Positions 35,063 through 43,175 of a DNA stretch of 64,000 nt are shown one piece after another (positions within the stretch are counted from its first letter, which is position 1; each line of letters begins with the position of its first letter). The notes beneath the pieces are model-generated. The model was not told where the DNA came from and did not search any database. It was given only the letters and a program-made list of their open reading frames with translations. Made by a program: the position numbers and the translations under genes. Origin of the DNA: Agromyces sp. Marseille-P2726 (lineage in GTDB: Bacteria; Actinomycetota; Actinomycetes; Actinomycetales; Microbacteriaceae); contig NZ_CADDWM010000004.1 in the NCBI RefSeq assembly GCF_902809835.1, positions 51,910-115,909 of the forward strand, read 5' to 3'.

Positions 35063-36589
35063 TCACCCGGGGCCGCCGGATGCCGCGGCGTCGGCCCCGA
35101 CGACCCCGGCCTCGTTCGCGGGCTGCACCGCTCGCATGCTCGCGCGGATGAGGTCGTGCTGCCTGCGCACGAGCAGCAGCGGGTCCACCTCGCCGAGCTC
35201 GGCGAAGGCGTGGCCCTCCCATTCGCTCGACCAGTAGCCGCGGTAGCCGCCCTCGACGAAGACGCGCACGAGCTCGGGGTAGTCGATCGCCGGCTCCTTG
35301 CCGTGTTCGTCGATGTCGTAGAACTTCGCGTGCACGTGCAGGATCTGCGGCATGATGTCGGCCCACTCGCGCGGGTCGACGTGGCCGTGCATGTTGAACG
35401 CGAGGTGCGCGAAGGAGCCCAGCCGACCCGGGTCGAAGTCGCGCCCCTTCAGGTACCCGATGAACTCCTCCTGGCGCTCGCGCATCGGCGCGTCGGTCGC
35501 CCAGATCGCCTGCAGGCGCTCCACCGCCTCGGCGTCGAGCCCGGCCCGTGACACCGCGCGCAGCAGGGTCGGCGACATGCTGTGCATGGTCGCGGAGAAG
35601 TCGGCGACGAAGCCGAGCAGCGGCGAATCGAGCTCGGTGTACGTCTCGCGGACCTTCAGGATCGGCTCGGCGTTCGGACCCATCGGCGCGTGGATCTCGT
35701 ACGCGAGCTGCAGGTCGAGCCGCTCCGCCACCGGCAGGAGGCGGCGCAGCAGCTCGGGCTTGGCCGACTGGATCCGCACGAGCGGGAAGCCGAGCCGGCT
35801 CGCGCCCTCGAACATCAGCTTCGAGAACTCGAACTCCTCGTCGGGTGTCATGTCGCGGTCGCGACGCCGTCCCATGTCGAGGTTCGCACCGAACGAGCTC
35901 GCATCGAACCCGTGGCGGTCGAAGGCGTCGCGCCACGTGCTGACGAACGCATCGGAGACGACCGGGTAGGTCGGCAGCACCTGCGACGCGACGATCTCGA
36001 TCCCCGGACCGATGCCCAGCTCCGCGACGCGGTCGAGCAGTCCCGCGAAGTCGAACCAGCCCGCGCGGAACTCCGCGCTCGCCGAGTAGAGGGTGAGACC
36101 GAGCTCGAACGGATCGGCATCGGTGGCGGGCGGCGGCGGCGCGACATCCGACACCATCGCGGGAGCCGGCGCATCGCGGTCCGTGACCGTCAACGTGAGC
36201 GCCTGGCGGACGAAGTTCGGCACGTACAGGCCCGGTCCGCCATCGGAGCCGGGGGCGATCTGCATGTACGGCAGGCGCAGCTCGCCGACGATGCCGACCT
36301 CGTGCGCCTCACCGAGCTCGACGGGCATCGCCCGCTTCGCGATGAGCAGCGGGTGGGCCTGCAGGTACCAGAGCACCTCGGACTGCTCGGGAAGCTCGTC
36401 GAGCGTGTAGCGCACTCCGTCGAGTTCGAAGACGACGTCGTCGGCCGGCACCTCCTCGCCGTCGATCGTGAGTCGCAGCGACGTCACCGACGAGAGCCAC
36501 AGGCTGCGATACCACGGCAGTGTGAGCGCGAGGGCGAGACCGTCGGGGTGCGTGCGGAGGCTGTCTTCCTGGATGAGTCCGTTCGGCAT
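35063..36589 (-). CDS. fused beta-alpha C-glycoside deglycosidase-type protein, copy 3
   Basis: 508 residues in one unbroken frame from the ATG at 36589. Residues 1-135 are a DUF6379 beta-type domain (LPWYRSLWLS at 24-33, DELPEQSEVLWYLQ, LRLPYMQIAPGSDGGPGLYVPN). Residues 136-160 are an Ala/Pro-rich linker. Residues 161-508 are the alpha-type TIM barrel with E298/H300 (AYEIHAP), D330 (VADFSAT), H420 (HVHAKFYDID) and E456 (SSEWEGH). Both halves resemble copy 1 (beta 18426-18842, alpha 19631-20668). Joining both subunits on one chain guarantees 1:1 assembly. It lies 4 bp before GH43 and 50 bp after a second fusion. Confidence 0.82.
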   Translation of the reverse strand: MPNGLIQEDSLRTHPDGLALALTLPWYRSLWLSSVTSLRLTIDGEEVPADDVVFELDGVRYTLDELPEQSEVLWYLQAHPLLIAKRAMPVELGEAHEVGIVGELRLPYMQIAPGSDGGPGLYVPNFVRQALTLTVTDRDAPAPAMVSDVAPPPPATDADPFELGLTLYSASAEFRAGWFDFAGLLDRVAELGIGPGIEIVASQVLPTYPVVSDAFVSTWRDAFDRHGFDASSFGANLDMGRRRDRDMTPDEEFEFSKLMFEGASRLGFPLVRIQSAKPELLRRLLPVAERLDLQLAYEIHAPMGPNAEPILKVRETYTELDSPLLGFVADFSATMHSMSPTLLRAVSRAGLDAEAVERLQAIWATDAPMRERQEEFIGYLKGRDFDPGRLGSFAHLAFNMHGHVDPREWADIMPQILHVHAKFYDIDEHGKEPAIDYPELVRVFVEGGYRGYWSSEWEGHAFAELGEVDPLLLVRRQHDLIRASMRAVQPANEAGVVGADAAASGGPG

Positions 36590-36639
36590 GGGGAGTCCGT
36601 TCTTGATTCGGTCGATGTTGAGTGGTCGGATGCCGCAGC

Positions 36640-37944
36640 TCAGTCGAGCCCCGAGGCGATGCGCCGGATCAGGGAGTGCTGCCGTCGCACCTGCTCGATC
36701 GAACGCCACGGGACGCGCTCGCCCTCGTACTCGCTCGAGAGGTAGCCCGTGTAGCCGGCGTGCTTGAGCGCCCGGAGCACCGGCTCCCATGGGATCTGCT
36801 GGTCTTCGAGGTGCTCGTCGATGTCGTGGAACTTCGCCTGGATGAACACGACGTACTTCGCGATGCCGGCGATGTCGGCCGGGTCGACCGCGATGCCGTC
36901 GAGGAATGCGGGTCGCTGGCCCGGGAGCTCGCCGGGCCGCAGCGGGATCGGTCGGTCCTGGAAGATGCCCGTGTCGAGCAGGAGGCCGAAGTGGTTGGTG
37001 CCGGTGCGCTCGATGAGGTCGATGTAGTCGTCGACGACCGGGTGCTTGATCGGGGTCGGCGAGTGGATCTCGGGGCAGATCACCACGTCGAGCTCCTGCG
37101 CCAACTCGAGCGAGCGCTCGACCGACTCGGTCCAGATCGGGTCGGGCACGAGGTCGCCCGACACGACACCGATCTTCGGACGCACGAACCGGAACCCGAG
37201 TCGATTCGCGAGCCGGAGGTCGCGCTGGAGCATTCCGGCGCCCTCGTCGACCGTGAGGCGGCGCGCGTTCGGGCCGCTCGAATGCAGGCGCGTGTCGATC
37301 CACGAGCCGTAGTTCGTCGGTTCGAGGCGGTACCGCTCGAGCAGCTCGAACCACCAATCGATCCACTCGGTCGTGGGCTCGGGGTAGCCCTCGACGTGGC
37401 CCTCGCCGAGGATCTCCACGCCGGTGGCGCCGGCGTCGGCGATGTGGGCGAGCGCCGTCTCGAGGTCGAGGACGGTGCCGTAGTCGGTCATGTAGCTGTA
37501 CAGCGAGACGCCGTACTTGAACGGCCCGCCGTCGGCCTCGGGCGAGAGCGTGATGTGTCGCGTCTCGCGATACGTGCTGGGCTGATGCTCCTCGGGGATG
37601 TACGACATCCGCAGGCGCAGCTCGATCGAGACCTCGTGCACTCCATCGGGCAATCCGCCCTCCAGCGGCACCGTCACGATCGCCGCATCCTCGAGCGGCC
37701 AGCGCACGCCGTCGCTCTCCCAGAGCTCGGTCAGCGTGAAGGTGCGGCCGCCGAACGTCCAGAGCGGCACGTCTGGGCCGACGTCGACGAGGTCGCCGAC
37801 GCGCACCGCGATCCCGTCGACGAGCGACGCGGCCATGCCCCGATACGAGGGCATGCGCACGCGGAACTGGAAGCCGGTCGCGCGCACGCCCTCGCGGACG
37901 TTTCGGAAGCCGGTGGACTGGATCAGGTCTCTTTCGAGAAGCAT
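36640..37944 (-). CDS. fused beta-alpha C-glycoside deglycosidase-like protein, copy 4, with altered metal site
   Basis: 434 residues from the ATG at 37944 (GAGAGCGAG upstream). The N-terminal beta-like domain is 1-133 (FQFRVRMPSYRGMAASLVDG, LRMSYIPEEHQ). A short linker leads to a TIM barrel at about 142-434: VSLYSYMTDYG, E292/H294 (CPEIHSP), D324 (LLLDTGI) and E405 (SSEYEG). At the place of the conserved HVHAK the sequence is FIQAK, so Q369 replaces the presumed metal-binding His. It is strongly diverged from copy 3. It may be an enzyme with different metal chemistry, or an epimerase/isomerase derived from CGD. It is 31 bp downstream of GMC oxidase 2. Confidence 0.75.
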   Translation of the reverse strand: MLLERDLIQSTGFRNVREGVRATGFQFRVRMPSYRGMAASLVDGIAVRVGDLVDVGPDVPLWTFGGRTFTLTELWESDGVRWPLEDAAIVTVPLEGGLPDGVHEVSIELRLRMSYIPEEHQPSTYRETRHITLSPEADGGPFKYGVSLYSYMTDYGTVLDLETALAHIADAGATGVEILGEGHVEGYPEPTTEWIDWWFELLERYRLEPTNYGSWIDTRLHSSGPNARRLTVDEGAGMLQRDLRLANRLGFRFVRPKIGVVSGDLVPDPIWTESVERSLELAQELDVVICPEIHSPTPIKHPVVDDYIDLIERTGTNHFGLLLDTGIFQDRPIPLRPGELPGQRPAFLDGIAVDPADIAGIAKYVVFIQAKFHDIDEHLEDQQIPWEPVLRALKHAGYTGYLSSEYEGERVPWRSIEQVRRQHSLIRRIASGLD

Positions 37945-37975
37945 CGTCGCTCGCTCTCTGCGCGTTGTCGTGGAT

Positions 37976-39571
37976 TCAGGCGGTGACGGATGCCGCGGCA
38001 TCCGTTCGCAGCTGCTCGAGCGCCTTGCGCGCGCCCCGCACCGCGATCGCCACGCTCATGAGCGTCGGGTTCATGGCCGTGGCGGTGGGGATGAGCGCGT
38101 TGCCGCCGACGACGAGCCGCTCGTAGCCCCAGACCCTCGACCACGGGTCGGCGACCGAGGTGCCGTCGTCGGTGTCGCCCATTCGCAGGGTGCCCTGGTA
38201 ATGCAGGCTCGACCCGTTCGGCATGAGGCGCGGTTCGGCCACGAAGGTGCCGAGTGCATCGCCCGCGCGGCGCAGCCGCTCGGTGGCCGCCTCGATCTCA
38301 GCGAGCTCCGTCGGTGTCAGCTCGTAGGTGATCGTCATGTTCGGGAACCCGCGATAGTCGAGCTCGTCGTCGTCGAAGGTCACGGCGTCTTCGAAGCGGG
38401 GGTGCTTGCGCATGCCGTAGCCCATGTTCACGTACCCCCATCGGTTCTCCGAGTACGGGGTTCCCGGCTCCATGAGGAACGGCGTGGTTTCGGAGTACAT
38501 GACCTGCAGCGAGAACGGATGATCGGGTTCCGAGAAGGGGATGCGATTCCCCGCCGCGACCGGATCGGCGGGGTTCTCCGCCCGCCGTGCGAGTTCCTCG
38601 TCGAGCTGCTCCTCGCTTGCGAATCGACCCATCTTCTCGGCGTCCAAGGCGACGGTCGAGATGACGACCGGGTGCTCCGTGAGGTAGTGCCCGAGCGCCC
38701 GTGGACGGATGCCCGAGGCCCACAGCAGCTGCGGCGAGCGGAACGCGTCGGCCGCCACGACGACGAGGTCGGCGGCGACGAACGAGGTCACCCTGGTGCG
38801 AAGGTCCTCGACCGTGACGCCGGTGACGACCTCTCCCTCGTGCTCGAGGCGGCGCACGAGCGTGAGGTCGTGCAGCTCGAACCGCTCGGCCAGCGGGCTG
38901 TCGGGCTCGATCAGGGGACCGAGCACGACATCGGCTCCGGCCCAGCGCATCGTCCCGTCGGGCTGCGGGTCGCCGGCCACGGGCAGCGTGCTCGGCCCGT
39001 ACCCGTCGGGCAGCTCGCCGGCGAACTCCTCCTCCAGAAGCGACCGGATGGCGCCGCCGACGGCCGAGTCCGCGAACGCCGCACTCTGAGCGTGCAGCAG
39101 GCGCTCCGCCGTGCCGATGAGCTCCTCCCACTCGTCTTCGGGGATGAACCGAACCTTCTCGCTGAACGCGGGTCGCGGGATCGCGCACGTCCAGTGTGCC
39201 CCCTGACCCCCGACGTTCGTCGAACCGGCGGCCGCGGGGAACGTCGGCGCGTGCGCGGACCCGTCGCCGCCGAAGTCGAGCAGGTGGGTCCCCTGCCGTG
39301 CCGTGAACATGCCCTCGACGACGCTGGCGGCCGGGATCCCCAGCGACTCGCGCAGCTCTCCCGCCTGGGGTCCCTGCGAGAGTTCGCGCGCCCGCGCCTT
39401 CTCGACGGGGTCTGCGATGTTGCGCACGCTCTCACCCGGCCGGTCGGTCAGCTGGGGACCGGCCTCGAACATGACGACTCGGGCGTCGGGATGGCCCTCG
39501 AGCAGGAGGCGGGCGTACGCGGAGCCGATCGGCCCGCTGCCGACGACGGCGATGGTGGGGTGGTGCGACAT
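37976..39571 (-). CDS. GMC-family FAD-dependent sugar oxidase (C-glycoside 3-oxidase type), copy 2
   Basis: 531 residues from the ATG at 39571, chosen for its GAGGAG site 6 nt upstream. An ATG at 39595, overlapping the MFS stop by 4 bases, is the alternative. FAD motif IAVVGSGPIGSAYA (G11-G13-G16), NVGGQGAHWTCAIPRP, and the C-terminal LHYQGTLRMG (His about 456) with NALIPTATAMNPTLMSVAIA (Asn about 502). It is a paralogue of the GMC gene at 22211-23776, sharing these blocks. It lies immediately upstream of the two fused CGD proteins, so each CGD group in the locus has its own oxidase. Confidence 0.85.
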   Translation of the reverse strand: MSHHPTIAVVGSGPIGSAYARLLLEGHPDARVVMFEAGPQLTDRPGESVRNIADPVEKARARELSQGPQAGELRESLGIPAASVVEGMFTARQGTHLLDFGGDGSAHAPTFPAAAGSTNVGGQGAHWTCAIPRPAFSEKVRFIPEDEWEELIGTAERLLHAQSAAFADSAVGGAIRSLLEEEFAGELPDGYGPSTLPVAGDPQPDGTMRWAGADVVLGPLIEPDSPLAERFELHDLTLVRRLEHEGEVVTGVTVEDLRTRVTSFVAADLVVVAADAFRSPQLLWASGIRPRALGHYLTEHPVVISTVALDAEKMGRFASEEQLDEELARRAENPADPVAAGNRIPFSEPDHPFSLQVMYSETTPFLMEPGTPYSENRWGYVNMGYGMRKHPRFEDAVTFDDDELDYRGFPNMTITYELTPTELAEIEAATERLRRAGDALGTFVAEPRLMPNGSSLHYQGTLRMGDTDDGTSVADPWSRVWGYERLVVGGNALIPTATAMNPTLMSVAIAVRGARKALEQLRTDAAASVTA

Positions 39572-39591
39572 CAGGATCTCCTCTTCGAGGC

Positions 39592-41085
39592 TCATGCGGT
39601 CAATGGTTCGGATGCGGCATCCGTCGATGGTTCGTGCTCGTCCGACAACCGGCCGGGCGGGAGGGCGACGGCTGCGATGATGCCGATGGCATACGTGACG
39701 GCAAGTGCGAAGAACACCGGGGCCATCACGTCGCCATAGATCTGCGCGATCTCTGCCTGCACGGCCGCGGATGACCCGTGGACCAGCTGGGGGGTCAGTG
39801 CCGAGGCATCAAACGTCGACGGCAGGCGCGCCGCGACACCGACCCCGATCACGCCGCCGACGATGGCCGTGGCCACCGTCGAACCCATCTGGCGCACGAG
39901 GTTCGTGGTCGCCGTCACGGTGCCGGTCTCGGTGCGCGGCGCGGCGTCCTGCACGACCGCGATGACGAGGCTCATGAACGAACCCGTGCCGAGGCCCACG
40001 ACGAACATGACCGCCATGGGAACCCAGAGCGGTGACGCGATGGGCAGCAGGGCCATGACGAACAGGCCGGTTGCACCCAGCACGGTGCCGACGATCGGGA
40101 ACACGCGGTAGTGGCCGGTGCGACTCGCGAGCCACCCGGTGAGGAGATTCGACACGAGCATGCCGAAGACGGTCGCGATCGGCACCAGTCCCGAGACGGT
40201 GGCGCTCGTGCGATACGCCATCTGGAAGTACGTGGGCAGGTATGCCGTCACCGAGAAGAGTCCGATGCCGATGATGGCCGACAGGGCGATGCCCGCCGCG
40301 ATCGTGCGGTCGGCGAAGAGGCGCAGGGGCACGATCGGTTCCGCGGCGCGCAGCTCGATGAGGAAGAAGGCGGCGAACGTCAGCGCAGCGATCGTGAACG
40401 CGACCACGGCCTGGAGTCGCACGGCCGGGTCGCCGATCCAGGTCACTGCGAGCACGAGCGCGACGAATGCGATCGTGAAGCTGATCGACCCCGCGACGTC
40501 GAACCGTCGGCGCGTGGCGCCCTCCACGTGCGGGATCGCGAACACCGCGAGCGCAAACGCTGCGAGTCCGAGCGGCAGGTTGATCCAGAAGACCCAGGGC
40601 CAGCCCCAGTAGTCGGTGATGAGCCCGCCGAGCACGGGCCCGACGAGGATTGCGATGGGGAACGCGGCGCCGATGATGCTGAGGTACCGCGGGCGCTGCC
40701 TCGGGGTGGTCACGTGCGCGACGATCGTCTGCGACATGAGCTGCAGACCGGCCGAGCTCATGCCCTGCGCAACGCGCGCGATGACGAGTTGCGTCATGTC
40801 CTGCGCGAAGCCGCAGGCGGCAGATGCCGCGAGGAACACGACGAGCGACGTGAGGAACACGAGCCTGGGACCGACGACGTCGCCGAGCTTGCCGAGCACG
40901 GGGAGGAGCACCGTGCTCGCGAGCGTGTAGCCCACGACCACCCAGCTCATGTGCTCGAGCGCACCCAGTTCGCCGGCCACCGTGGCAAGCGAGGTCGACA
41001 CGACGGTGTGATCGAGTGCTCCGAGGAACGACACGGTCAGGAGCGACGCGACGAGGAGGCGGAGCCTGAGCGGGGAAAGCGACAT
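39592..41085 (-). CDS. DHA2-type MFS transporter (14 TM)
   Basis: 497 residues with about 14 hydrophobic segments. TM1 contains FLGALDHTVVSTSLATVAGELG, the D-x-T-V-V motif of DHA2/EmrB-QacA carriers. LGKLGDVVGPR is motif A, and VLGGLITDYWGWPWVFWINLPLG (about 145-167) is the family's motif C and following loop. These are proton antiporters for drugs or metabolites. As first gene of the minus-strand C-glycoside unit it may export an aglycone or carry a glycoside. The transport direction cannot be told. A well-formed promoter lies about 90 bp upstream. Confidence 0.88.
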   Translation of the reverse strand: MSLSPLRLRLLVASLLTVSFLGALDHTVVSTSLATVAGELGALEHMSWVVVGYTLASTVLLPVLGKLGDVVGPRLVFLTSLVVFLAASAACGFAQDMTQLVIARVAQGMSSAGLQLMSQTIVAHVTTPRQRPRYLSIIGAAFPIAILVGPVLGGLITDYWGWPWVFWINLPLGLAAFALAVFAIPHVEGATRRRFDVAGSISFTIAFVALVLAVTWIGDPAVRLQAVVAFTIAALTFAAFFLIELRAAEPIVPLRLFADRTIAAGIALSAIIGIGLFSVTAYLPTYFQMAYRTSATVSGLVPIATVFGMLVSNLLTGWLASRTGHYRVFPIVGTVLGATGLFVMALLPIASPLWVPMAVMFVVGLGTGSFMSLVIAVVQDAAPRTETGTVTATTNLVRQMGSTVATAIVGGVIGVGVAARLPSTFDASALTPQLVHGSSAAVQAEIAQIYGDVMAPVFFALAVTYAIGIIAAVALPPGRLSDEHEPSTDAASEPLTA

Positions 41086-41184
41086 ACGTGGTTGATCCGA
41101 ACGATCGGCCGTCGACGCGACAGGCTGTGCCCCGATCGCAGCCTCACGACCGGGAACGGATCCGAGGATCCCGACGTCAGGTCG

Positions 41185-41213
41185 ATTCTAAGCAGTCTTT
41201 CGCCAGAATTCAA
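41185..41213 (-). promoter_or_regulatory. sigma-70-type promoter of the 41085-33580 operon
   Basis: On the minus strand TTGAAT (41208-41213) and TAGAAT (41185-41190) are separated by exactly 17 bp, close to the TTGACA/TATAAT consensus. The predicted start near 41178 gives a leader of about 90 nt. The -35 box touches the stop region of the gene ending at 41214. Confidence 0.6.
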
Positions 41214-42011
41214 CTAAAGAATGTCGTTCCATGCCTGATCCCGGCCGAAGACGGCTGACGCGGCCTCGGCGTCGTGCCGCAGATCCTCCAGATCGCGGAT
41301 CGCGCCGCCGCCCGTGACGGCATCGATCGCGCGGCGCAGGGCGCTGCGCTCGCCGGCTTCGAACAGGGCGGGCTCGATCAGCCGTCCGCGACTGGTGGTG
41401 GTCGTGAGCGTCAGCCGTCCCATCGGCGCATCGAGCTCGACCTCGGTGCCCGTCTCTCCGAGCGCCTGCACGCGCACGATCGCACCTCCGAGCCGTGCCT
41501 GGGTGATGATGAGGGATCCGACGAGTCCGGTGCCCTCGGCCCGCACCAGTGCGGTGCCGCCGGTCGGGCTGACCGTCGCGGTGACGACGCGCAGGGAGGC
41601 ATCCGACAGTTCACGAAGCCACCCGAGCGCATCCCGGACCGCTCCGACCAACTGCACCGACTCGCCCGCACACTCAGCCGCGAACACCCTCGGCGCGACG
41701 CCGCCTCGCTGTGCAACCGCCGCGGCGGCGAGGTCCGCGCGAAGGAGCGGGCGATGCACGACCACCGGCACCCCGATGCGCTCCGCGAGTTCGCCGAGTG
41801 CCGTTCGAGGCACCTCCCCGGGATCGTCGACGACCAGCCCGGACGCCCCTGCGGCCGCGGCGGCTTCGGCGGGCTGCCACCAGTCGCCCCGCCCGTCGAC
41901 GACGACCACCGCACCGGCAAGCCGGTCGACGAGCGTGGCCCTGGCCGGCAGGCCGTCGACCGCGGCGCGGTACTCGTCGAGCTCGGCGACGACTCCGATT
42001 CGGGCACTCAC
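41214..42011 (-). CDS. unknown protein coupled to a Gfo/Idh/MocA dehydrogenase
   Basis: 265 residues from the GTG at 42011, overlapping the dehydrogenase stop by 4 bases (GTGA). The first 110 residues alternate hydrophobic strands and helices (ARIGVVAELDEYRAAVDG, AGAVVVVDGRGDWW, ASGLVVDDP, IGVPVVVHRP). This resembles a Rossmann-like fold but lacks a GxGxxG loop. The rest is beta-rich (LVGSLIITQARLGGAIVRVQALG) with a helical end. One reading is a degenerate, non-nucleotide-binding Gfo/Idh/MocA paralogue acting as a partner subunit. I do not recognise a named family and claim no function. Confidence 0.55.
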   Translation of the reverse strand: MSARIGVVAELDEYRAAVDGLPARATLVDRLAGAVVVVDGRGDWWQPAEAAAAAGASGLVVDDPGEVPRTALGELAERIGVPVVVHRPLLRADLAAAAVAQRGGVAPRVFAAECAGESVQLVGAVRDALGWLRELSDASLRVVTATVSPTGGTALVRAEGTGLVGSLIITQARLGGAIVRVQALGETGTEVELDAPMGRLTLTTTTSRGRLIEPALFEAGERSALRRAIDAVTGGGAIRDLEDLRHDAEAASAVFGRDQAWNDIL

Positions 42012-43048
42012 GGCGTCCCCCCGCGGCGAACCGCCTCCGCCGCCGCGTCGGCAAGGGCGATCGTGAACAGCGCGTCGTCGAGCACCTCGTGGTACTCCAT
42101 CGTGGCCGCGCCCTCGAGCAGCGCATCGAGGGCCTGCCACTCGCGCAGGTAGCCGTCGTCGGGTTCGCGGCGGTAGCTCGTGGTGCGAACGTCTCCGGCG
42201 CGAACTCGCACGGTCGCGCTGCCGGCGTGCACGAACGCCGGCGGGAATTCGACGTCGACACGGTCGGCCGACGTGCCGATGCTGAGTCGCCAGAGCGCGT
42301 CGGGACCGTCGGGAAGCATGACCGCCGTCAGGACGACGTGGATGCCGCTTGCTCGGAATCCGATGGTGTACCCGATGGGCGGCACCGCTACGGCGAAGTC
42401 GACGCCTTCGAAGTCGCGTGCCAGGTCCCGAACCGCAGGCAGGTCGTGCACGGCGAGTCCCAGCACGAGCTGCCGCACGACGGACGCCGCCAGGTCGGGG
42501 TCGGCGAGGTCGGGCCCGCTGCGGGCTGGCGCGGCGCCCGGCTCGAGCTCCGTGACGGCCGCGTGGTACCGGTCGTTCGGCGGGAGGGCGACCGTCACCG
42601 CGATCGTGCGAATGTCACCCTCGAGCGCGACGAGGTGGTGCTTCGCGCGATCCCATGCCCCGTCGTAGAAGTGGTTCGTGGCCACGAGCAGCCTGACGCC
42701 CGCGCTCCGACATGCGTCGATCACCGCGTGCGCCTCCTCCGCTGTGGTGGCGAGCGGCTTCTCGCAGAGGATCGCCGTCACTCCGGCGTCGACGGCGTCG
42801 AGGATGTTCCGAGCGTGCTCACTCGGCGGACTGCAGACGGCGATGACCTGGACCGACGGGTCCGCGAGGAGCTCCGCGACGCCTCGCGACGCGGGGACGC
42901 CCAGCCGCTCCGCGAGCGCGGCGGCGCGTCCACTGCCGCGGTCCGAGATGTGCGAGACGCGGAACCGGTCGCGGAGCCTCGCGAGCGTTGGGAGGTGCAG
43001 GGCAGCCACACCCGGACCGGCACCGATCACTCCGACCCCGCGCGACAT
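42008..43048 (-). CDS. Gfo/Idh/MocA-family oxidoreductase, second copy
   Basis: 346 residues. GVIGAGPGVAALHLPTL is the dinucleotide loop, CSPPSEHARNILDAVDAG and ILCEKPLATTAEEA (EKP) are family signatures, and a beta-sheet substrate domain follows. It starts 127 bp from the divergent ROK regulator gene, with GCGGGAGG before the ATG. A TATAGT -10-like box (43093-43098, minus strand) overlaps one of three copies of a putative ROK operator. It probably oxidises or reduces a keto-sugar formed by the ThuA/CGD copy 5 branch on the opposite strand. Confidence 0.87.
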   Translation of the reverse strand: MSRGVGVIGAGPGVAALHLPTLARLRDRFRVSHISDRGSGRAAALAERLGVPASRGVAELLADPSVQVIAVCSPPSEHARNILDAVDAGVTAILCEKPLATTAEEAHAVIDACRSAGVRLLVATNHFYDGAWDRAKHHLVALEGDIRTIAVTVALPPNDRYHAAVTELEPGAAPARSGPDLADPDLAASVVRQLVLGLAVHDLPAVRDLARDFEGVDFAVAVPPIGYTIGFRASGIHVVLTAVMLPDGPDALWRLSIGTSADRVDVEFPPAFVHAGSATVRVRAGDVRTTSYRREPDDGYLREWQALDALLEGAATMEYHEVLDDALFTIALADAAAEAVRRGGTP

Positions 43049-43082
43049 TCGACCACCTCCCGCTCTCTTTGCTCACCGCAAC

Positions 43083-43094
43083 TTCTGTCATGAC
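43083..43094. promoter_or_regulatory. ROK operator candidate site 1 (Gfo/Idh/MocA side)
   Basis: TTCTGTCATGAC matches site 3 (44457-44468) at 10 of 12 bases and overlaps the TATAGT box of the minus-strand dehydrogenase, so binding there would block transcription. Confidence 0.5.
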
Positions 43095-43107
43095 TATACA
43101 AAAGCTG

Positions 43108-43123
43108 TGGACATCCGTGTCCA
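43108..43123. repeat. perfect inverted repeat in the ROK/Gfo divergent gap
   Basis: TGGACA-TCCG-TGTCCA, 6-bp arms with a 4-bp centre, midway between the two divergent genes. It could be a binding site for another regulator; it differs from the ROK-type motif. Confidence 0.45.
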
Positions 43124-43156
43124 TAGTTGCACCCGGATTCGCTCACATCCGCTGAC

Positions 43157-43168
43157 GTTATGTCAGAA
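43157..43168. promoter_or_regulatory. ROK operator candidate site 2 (autoregulatory)
   Basis: GTTATGTCAGAA is the exact reverse complement of TTCTGACATAAC at 44457-44468. It also sits in a perfect palindrome, CTGAC-GTTAT-GTCAG (43152-43166), 7-24 bp before the ROK start codon, suiting autorepression. Confidence 0.6.
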
Positions 43169-43175
43169 TCGCTAC

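Noticed and set aside
35582..39739. Long plus-strand frames (387, 454 and 713 residues) opposite the fused CGD and GMC genes
   Set aside because: Their translations are Arg/Val/His-rich with no domain pattern, while the minus-strand frames carry complete FAD and metal motifs.
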